Part shown: in pieces, positions 57,293-64,000 of the stretch
How the letters are laid out: each line of letters opens with the position of its first letter
Numbering within the stretch: the stretch's first letter is position 1
NCBI RefSeq assembly: GCF_001659605.2
Contig: NC_035171.2
Location: 5,224,886 to 5,288,885, forward strand
Source of the DNA: Manihot esculenta
Lineage: Eukaryota > Streptophyta > Magnoliopsida > Malpighiales > Euphorbiaceae
Direction of reading: 5' to 3'
DNA length: 64,000 nucleotides
Made by a program: the position numbers and the translations under genes
The notes under the pieces: model-generated
Database searches by the model: none
What the model was told of the DNA's origin: nothing
The model's input: the letters and a program-made list of their open reading frames with translations, nothing else

Positions 57293-59522
57293 TGTAACAG
57301 CCCGGAAACCGAACTGCTGCCGGCACTAGGATCCAGATCGGCTTAAGGCCGCCTAGACCCGTAGTAAGCCTGCTGTGACCTCTGTGTACCTGTGAAATCC
57401 TGTACATGATCATACATTTTCTATAAAAATTTAAAACTTTTCTTTTGCCAAGGCTTAACCTATGCATGCACTATTTCTATACTGTAAAACCCCTGCTAGA
57501 GCTCTCATCTATGCTCTAGGTGGGTCATCTCATATAACGTTAAGCCTGGTTTTTCATGCATATACCATAAAAGTATTTACATCATAAAAGGATCATGTAC
57601 TCAAAGGACTACAACTCTCCATAATAGTCAAGCACATTTCTATACACTATTCATCACAAGCTATCTCTTTAATATTACATGTCCAGCTAAACTATTACAT
57701 AACTCTTCTCTTCTTCTGTACCCTGCCGACACCCTTCTTTGGACTCTGAACCTGCAAAACTGGGGTTAGGGGAGAGGGATGAGCTATACTAGCCCAGTGA
57801 GCAGAACTATAAAACAGGTGACAAAACAATGTCTCATGAAATGCATCATAACTCATACAATCCACATCAAGGGTAAACCTGTCACCAAACTAGCTTCAGT
57901 AACATTTCCGTGCCAGGCCGTGGACTGGGGTCCTGGTCTTCCTGTCATATATATATATATGTGTATATAACACCTGTTAACTTACCATTGCCAGGGCGGA
58001 ACGGAGCACCTGGACTTCCTATCATTTGCCAGGCCGTAGAATGGGGTCCTGGTCTTCCTGTCTGTCACTAGTTTGGATCACTCAGCATTTACCCACATCA
58101 ACAAGTATCGATGCAATGCAACATCTTCGTGGTTCTAGTGCAACAACCTATACATATTCATGATGCATGAAACATGATAAAACATTTAATTTCTCAATTT
58201 AAAAGATTTAGTTTAGTTCCACTCACCTCTGGTTGACTCTGTATAAACTCTGCAGGTTCTGTAGCAGTGCTCACTGCTGACCACTCTGGTTCCTCTAATC
58301 TATTCCTACACAGATGGACACATATGAGGGACCAAACCAACTCTAGAACATCTCTATAAACTCCCCCAAAAGCCCTCTAAAAGATCCTAAAACAATCACA
58401 CATAGCATGCATAAGAAGGCTGGACAGAGCACTTTCGGCGGCAGGTTCGGCGGCCGAAAGTCCTGTCCAGAGACGAAACTCACATACTTTCGGCGGCCGA
58501 ATCCTCTACCTTCGGCGGCCGAAAGTCCTCTTACTAACCTTCGGGGGCACCTTTGGTAGCCGAAAGTCTCGTCCAGAAACGAAACTCAACCTTCGGCGAC
58601 ACTTTCGGCGGCCGAACCTTGCCTCCAGAGACGAAAGTCCAAATTTTCGGAAGCAAGCTTTGGCAGCCGAAACTGCCTCCACAAGGGGTTCGGCGGCCGA
58701 ACCTTCCTTCGGCGGCCGAACCTGGCTTCTCCCAAAGGGCAGAGACTTGCTCTGCTTCATGCAAACTTTCCCCCAAACCTTCACAACATGCATAACAACT
58801 ACTCCCAACTAGCACATGCCATAAAACATGCATAAAGAGGTCTAAAACTAACCTATAACCTCAACAAACATCACAAATAACACTTCAACATACTTGAACA
58901 TGCCAAGATCACCAAAACCCCATCTAAACCTAAACATGCATACTACCCATACAAACTTCTTAAAACCTTCAAAAATCATACTAGAAGCTTAGGATCTTCA
59001 CTTACCCCTTGAAGAACTCAAGGTTGAAGGATCCTAACGTGGAGTTATGAAGAAAATCTCTCCCAAAGCTCCAAGCTCCCAAACTTTGCTCTTTTTGCTA
59101 AAAACCTTCAAAACATCCCAAAACTCTTAAAACCTTGAAAGATTTGGTGAAAAACATCAAAAACATGAAAGTCAACTTGGAGAGGGTTGGGACTCACCTT
59201 TGGCTGCGGGTGAAGGAGACATATCCTCCTCTCACCGACCTTTGGCCCTTTTATAGGTGGCTGGCCAGACCACCTTCGGCAGCCGAACGTGAAGCCGAAA
59301 CCATGCAATGTTCGGCGGCCGAAAGTGACCTTCGGCGGCCGAACCTTTGCATTTCTCCCTTGTTGCTTTTCATTAAAAAACTCTTTCTCTTTAACTCTTA
59401 AAACATTAAAACCAACTTAAAACACTTTTAAAACATATGTATTACCCTCCTAGAGAATTCCGACACCCGAGATTCCACCGGACTACAGGAATTCCGATGC
59501 CGGACTCTAGCCGGGTATTACA
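57293..59522 (-). repeat. LTR shared by C (as 5' LTR) and E (as 3' LTR)
   Basis: 2230 bp. To its left lie a primer site and C gag; to its right lie a polypurine tract (59523) and E integrase, both on the minus strand. It carries palindrome clusters at 58430-58730 and 59270-59350 and a TATA box at 59248-59255. Confidence 0.92.
59248..59255 (-). promoter_or_regulatory. TATA box of the shared C/E LTR
   Basis: Minus strand TATAAAAG, flanked by the same ccagccacc as in D and in the LTR at window start. The matching segment is deleted from the 3' LTR of C. Confidence 0.6.
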
Positions 59523-59613
59523 TTCTCCCCCCCTTAAGAACATTCGTCCCCGAATGTTCCTAACATAACATAAAACATATAAGCACATAGAAAAAGAGGA
59601 AAGCTAACCAACC

Positions 59614-61056
59614 TCAAAACAGATAGGGATATTGCTGAAGCGTAGACTCCCGTGTCTCCCAGGTGCACTCCTCTAGATTGTGGTGGTTCCACAAAACTTT
59701 TACCATCGGTATCTCCTTGTTCCTTAACCTTCTGATCTGGGTGTCGATGATCCGTACTGGCTGTTCTACATAGGTGAGATCTCCTAGGATCTCTACATCA
59801 GGCTCACTGAGAACCTTACCCGGATCTGACACAAACCTCCGTAGCATAGAAACATGAAACACCGGATGGATCCTTTCCATAGAAGCAGGTAAATCCAGCT
59901 TATACGATACATTTCCGATCTTTTGCAAGATCTCAAAGGGACCAATGTATCGTGGAGCTAGCTTACTCTTCCTTCCAAAGCGAACCACTCCCTTCATTGG
60001 AGACACCTTCAGCAATACCATATCCCCCTCCTGGAACTCTATCTGTTTCCTACGGATGTCTGCATAACTCTTTTGTCTGCTAACAGCTGTTCTGATCCTC
60101 TCTCTGATGATAGGTACTAGTCTGCTGGTAATTTCTACAATCTCTGGCCCTGCAAGAGCCTTCTCTCCTACCTCTTCCCAGCAAACTGGTGTTCTGCACT
60201 TCCTTCCATACAGAGCTTCATAAGGAGCCATCCCTATGCTAGCATGATGGCTGTTATTGTAGGCAAACTCCACCAGAGGTAGATGCTGCCTCCAAGAACC
60301 ACCAAAGTCTAACACACACATTCTCAACATATCTTCTATGGTCTGGATGGTCCTCTCTGACTGACCGTCCGTCTGTGGATGGAAAGCAGTGCTGAAATCC
60401 AATCTTGTGCCCATTTCAGCTTGCAGACTCCGCCAAAACCTGGAGGTGAATTGAGGTCCTCTATCTGAGACTATCGACACAGGGACTCCATGTAGCCTCA
60501 CTATCTCTTCTACATACACCTGCGCAAGCTTGTCCACCGAATAGTTACTCCTGACTGGAATGAAGTGAGCAGATTTAGTCAGTCTATCCACAATCACCCA
60601 GATGGAGTCTAGTCTGTTGGACGTCGCCGGTAACCCCACTACAAAATCCATAGCTATGTTTTCCCATTTCCATTCTGGAATCGGCAGTGGGTTAAGCATT
60701 CCAGCCGGCTTCTGGTGCTCTAACTTCACCCTCTGACATGTTTCGCAGGCTGACACAAACTGTGCCACTTCTCTCTTCATCGCTGGCCACCAATACACTC
60801 TTCTCAGATCTTGATACATCTTGGTGGCTCCAGGGTGAACGCTATATCTCGCATTATGAGCTTTTCTCATAATGTCCTTTTTCAGACTACTGTCATCTGG
60901 TACACATAGCCTTTGCCCGTACCGAAGAATCCCCTCACTGTCAAATCTGAACTCTGCACTGTTGCCTGACTGAACAGTCCTGGCAATCTTCACTAACTCA
61001 GGGTCCTCGTGCTGTTTCAGAGCCACTTGCTTTAGAAACACGGGTGTAACTCTCAC
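59614..61056 (-). pseudogene. Element E integrase and chromodomain
   Basis: 480 codons, open to the end: integrase HHCC finger ([10 protein letters not shown], then CETCQRVK), DDE core with VSDRGPQF and [15 protein letters not shown] segment, and chromodomain ending QQYPYLF. Unlike C it has no stop before the chromodomain. It is separated from the RT half by a two-base insertion near 61056 (E ctcacatctg, C ctcatttg). The short overlap with the RT frame comes from that shift and is not a real start. Confidence 0.9.
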
Positions 61057-62318
61057 ATCTGTGCAATCAATGCACCTGTACCAGATAACTCTAGCTGTAA
61101 TCCTTCATCCATGAGCCTGTAGAAATCCTTCACCACCGGCCTTCTCTCTGCTGTAATGTGGGATAGACTGCCTAGTGACTTCCGGCTCAAGGCATCGGCT
61201 ACAACATTCGCCTTTCCCGGATGATACTGGATCTTACAATCATAATCACTGAGCAATTCCACCCACCGTCTCTGCCTCAAATTTAACTCTCTCTGACTCA
61301 AGATGTGCTGTAGACTCTTATGATCCGTGAAGATCTCACACTTTACCCCATAAAGGTAATGCCTCCACATCTTAAGTGCAAAGATAACAGCTGCCATTTC
61401 CAGATCGTGTGTCGGGTAGTTCAGCTCGTGCTTCTTCAGCTGTCTAGAAGCATAAGCTATCACTCGGTCTTTCTGCATTAACACACAACCCAATCCCACT
61501 CGGGATGCATCACAGTACACTGTGAAGTCTTCATCACTAATCGGCAGAGCTAACACCGGTGCCAAAGTCAAACGTCTCTTCAACTCCTCGAAACTCTCAT
61601 CACATTCTTCAGACCATAAGAACTTCTGATTCTTTCTGGTCAGTCTGGTCATAGGAGCAGCTATCTTCGAGAAGTCCTGAACGAACCTCCGATAGTAACC
61701 TACCAAACCCAGAAAACTCTTAATCTCAGTCACTGTAGTGGGTGTAGGCCAGTTGGCTACTGCCTCTACCTTTTTGGGGTCCACTGCTATACCTTCATCT
61801 GATACTACATGTCCCAAAAAGGAAATGCTCCTCAGCCAGAACTCGCACTTAGAGAACTTGGCATACAAGCCATACTCTCTCAAAGTCTGCAGGACTATTC
61901 TCAAATGCTGGGCATGTTCCTCTACATTCCTGGAGTACACTAAAATATCATCTATGAAGACAATTACAAAGTGATCCAGGTACTCTCTGAAAACCCTGTT
62001 CATGAGATCCATGAATGCTGTAGGGGCGTTAGTCAACCCGAACGGCATTACCAGGAACTCATAGTGCCCATATCTAGTCTTGAAAGCGGTCTTCGGTACA
62101 TCCTCTTCCCTGATCTTTAACTGATGATACCCGGACCTCAGATCTATCTTAGAAAAACAACCTGCTCCTGCCAGCTGGTCAAATAGATCATCGATCTTGG
62201 GTAAGGGGTACTTGTTCTTGGTAGTGACTTTGTTCAGCTGCCTGTAGTCGATACAAAGTCTAAGAGATCCATCCTTCTTCCTGACAAACAGTACTGGAGC
62301 ACCCCAGGGTGAGGTACT
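61053..62318 (-). pseudogene. Element E reverse transcriptase and RNase H
   Basis: Open from the nonsense codon at 62319-62321 to the two-base insertion near 61056. RT has FIDD near 61955; RNase H has [10 protein letters not shown] and THDLEMAAV. The sequence is nearly the same as C pol. The apparent start MPFGLTNAP at 62048 is internal to RT and not a true start. Confidence 0.9.
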
Positions 62319-63655
62319 CTAGTGGATGAAACCCTTGTCTACCAACTCCTGTAACTGCTCTTTCAGCTCTCTCAGCTCCGCTGGTGCCATCCTGTAGGGA
62401 GGAATAGAGATCGGTCTGGTACCAGGCATCAACTCAATCTCGAACTCTATTTCCCTATCAGGTGGTAGTCTTGGAAGATCTTCAGGAAACACGTCTGGGA
62501 ACTCTCTAACCACTGGTACCGAGGACGGTTCCCTAACCTGACTGTCTAGCTCTCTCACATGAGCTAGGAACCCCTGACATCCTCTCCTCAACAACCTACG
62601 AGCCTGAAGGGCTGATATCATCCCTTTAGGTGTCCCCCTCCTATCTCCTCTGAAGACACACTCGAACCCATCCTGGTCTCTGAAACTAACTACCTTGTCT
62701 CTGCAGTTCAAGGCAACATTATACGTAGATAACCAATCCATCCCTAGGATGACATCAAAATCTGTCAACTCTAGAACCACCAGGTCAGCTGGAAGGTATC
62801 TACTCTCTATACAGACTGGACTGAACCGACAGACTGACTCTGCCAATGATGGGTCACATCTGGGTCCACTAACCCAAAGAGGACACTCTAACTCGGAGAC
62901 TATCAAACCCAATCTCTCTGCGGCTCTTAAAGAAATAAAAGAGTGAGAAGCACCGGGGTCCATCAAAGCATACACCTCTGAACACCCAATGATGAGATTA
63001 CCTGACACCACTGTGTTCGAAGTGTCTGCCTCCTGTTGAGTCATGGTGAAAATCTGTGCTGGGGCTGACCGACCTGCACCTCGGGAACCCATCCCTGATG
63101 AAGAGGCTGACTCTCTTCCTCTTCCTCTACCACTACTCTGGGGTACAATCGGAGCTGCTGGCTGTGCAACACTGCCAGATGTCATCTGCTGGGATGGTGC
63201 AACCAAAGTCGCATGAGGACATTCTCGTGCATAATGCCCTTCTTGCCCACACTTATAGCAAGCTGTAGATCCCAACAAACAAGCTCCTCTATGCATTTTC
63301 CCACATCTCTTGCATACTGCACTGCTTGCATCTGAACTTGAACTACTACCCATTCCCAGACCTGATTTAACTCTGCTCCAGAACTTTCCCCTTTTTCCTC
63401 TCGCTTTATCCCATCTCTTCTTGCCTGTGGCTGCTGTACTCTGAGAAGAAGTCTCCATCCTGGAACCTGAAGACTGTGCCTTGGGCTGTTTAACTATTCC
63501 TTGAATAATGGCACTCGCCTCCATTTTCCTGGCTGCATCCACTATAGAGTGAAAACTCTCTTTTTCCACTGGAAGGATCAAGGAGAAATACCTAGGATGA
63601 AGCCTTATGGCATATCTCCTTGCCTTCTTCTGGTCAGTATCATATGCCTGACCCA
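62319..63655 (-). pseudogene. Element E Gag (C-terminal part), protease and start of RT
   Basis: 446 codons. It begins within Gag because the N-terminal part has been deleted: the Gag codons GQAYDTDQKK are followed directly by LTR sequence at 63656. The zinc knuckle (CYKCGQEGHYAREC) and protease DPGASHSF are intact. A TAG at 62319 in the RT linker stands where C has CAG, with a Arg-to-His change beside it. Together with C this gives two independently broken copies. Confidence 0.9.
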
Positions 63656-63795
63656 GCATTTACCCACATCAACAAGTATCGATGCAATGCAACATCTTCG
63701 TGGTTCTAGTGCAACAACCTATACATATTCATGATGCATGAAACATGATAAAACATTTAATTTCTCAATTTAAAAGATTTAGTTTAGTTCCACTC
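63656..63795 (-). repeat. Remnant of the 5' LTR of E, cut by LTR F
   Basis: Matches 58085-58224 of the shared LTR up to ttccactc. On its left it is joined to gag by a deletion with a short microhomology (ca). On its right it is interrupted by element F. The rest of this LTR should lie beyond the window. Confidence 0.85.
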
Positions 63796-64000
63796 TGTAA
63801 CGACCCGGAAACCGAACCGCTACCGGCGCTAGGATTCAGGTCGGCTTAAGGCCGCCAGAACCCGTAGCAAGCCAAACATACATCCTGTGAACCTGTTTAA
63901 TCCCATACATGAACCAAAACATACATAAAAAATTTAAACTTTTCTTTCATTTACACATTTCTTTACCCAGCCTAGCCTGTGCATGCATAAACATAACATA
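63796..64000 (-). mobile_element. Element F: start of another Tekay-type LTR
   Basis: Begins TGTAACGACCCGGAAACC, a terminus of the same type as G, C and H but of a different subfamily. It is inserted after ttccactc of the E LTR; CACTC (63791-63795) is its likely target duplication, to be repeated beyond the window. Its orientation is inferred from the LTR end alone. Confidence 0.8.

Larger units (their letters stand above)
29124..59522 (-). mobile_element. Element C: Tekay-clade element split by a nested Athila
   Basis: 3' LTR at 29124-30870, pol at 30962-34027, Athila insertion at 34028-55186, gag-PR at 55192-57049, primer site at 57278-57289, 5' LTR at 57293-59522. With the nested elements taken out it is about 9.2 kb. 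It is closely related to E, with which it shares the LTR at 57293-59522. It is inactive: a one-base gag frameshift, a stop before the chromodomain, and the Athila insertion. Confidence 0.9.

Overview
The window is plant nuclear DNA, almost certainly from a dicot. One host gene with eight coding exons lies at about 4.1-10.7 kb. Nearly everything right of 11.4 kb is a stack of Ty3/Gypsy LTR retrotransposons. AT-rich introns, the plant-type MLN51 protein, and Tekay- and Athila-clade elements primed by tRNA-iMet and tRNA-Asp support this. The species cannot be fixed from the sequence; a Euphorbiaceae-like dicot (cassava or rubber tree relative) is only a guess.

Layout. 1-1016: end of a Tekay-type LTR. 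1017-4080: AT-rich intergenic DNA with a 69-bp tandem repeat and a MITE-like segment. 4081-4644: leader region. 4645-9625: the gene for an MLN51/CASC3 (Barentsz) homologue, the exon junction complex subunit, 704 aa, with one GC-AG intron. 9626-11429: 3' UTR and intergenic DNA. 11430-11818: a broken Athila gag piece.

The transposon stack, named here by letters. H (from 11819 to beyond the window, minus strand) is the oldest: a Tekay element with a gutted interior. It has been hit three times: by a solo LTR (S, 13317-15075, TSD ATAAA), by the nearly complete Tekay element G (17044-26629, TSD CCAAC), and by element C in its 5' LTR (from 29124). C (29124-59522) contains a complete Athila (34028-55186, TSD TCTCT), and that Athila contains element D (40242-49625, plus strand, TSD ATAAT). 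The nest is therefore four levels deep: H > C > Athila > D. C shares its 5' LTR with a second copy, E (57293-63795), in a tandem arrangement. E's 5' LTR remnant is cut by another Tekay LTR (F, 63796 to the window end).

Most notable points: (1) D has two 2542-bp LTRs that look identical and an open gag, yet lacks the integrase core and has a ruined pol, so it was probably mobilised in trans. (2) The Athila family carries an 18-bp palindrome in at least eight exact copies across LTRs, untranslated DNA and coding sequence, and a second palindrome with the same 8+2+8 layout. (3) The Tekay LTRs carry dense clusters of a 13-bp palindrome that contains a GCC-box-like core, near the promoter and in the leader. 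(4) H keeps an open 280-codon reading frame in which the capsid part of Gag is missing but the zinc knuckle remains.

Together the elements describe an older Tekay landing site that was repeatedly invaded. None of the elements looks fully autonomous as read: G has a frameshift before the chromodomain, the Athila has a gag/pol frameshift plus an insertion, and C and E carry nonsense and frameshift mutations.
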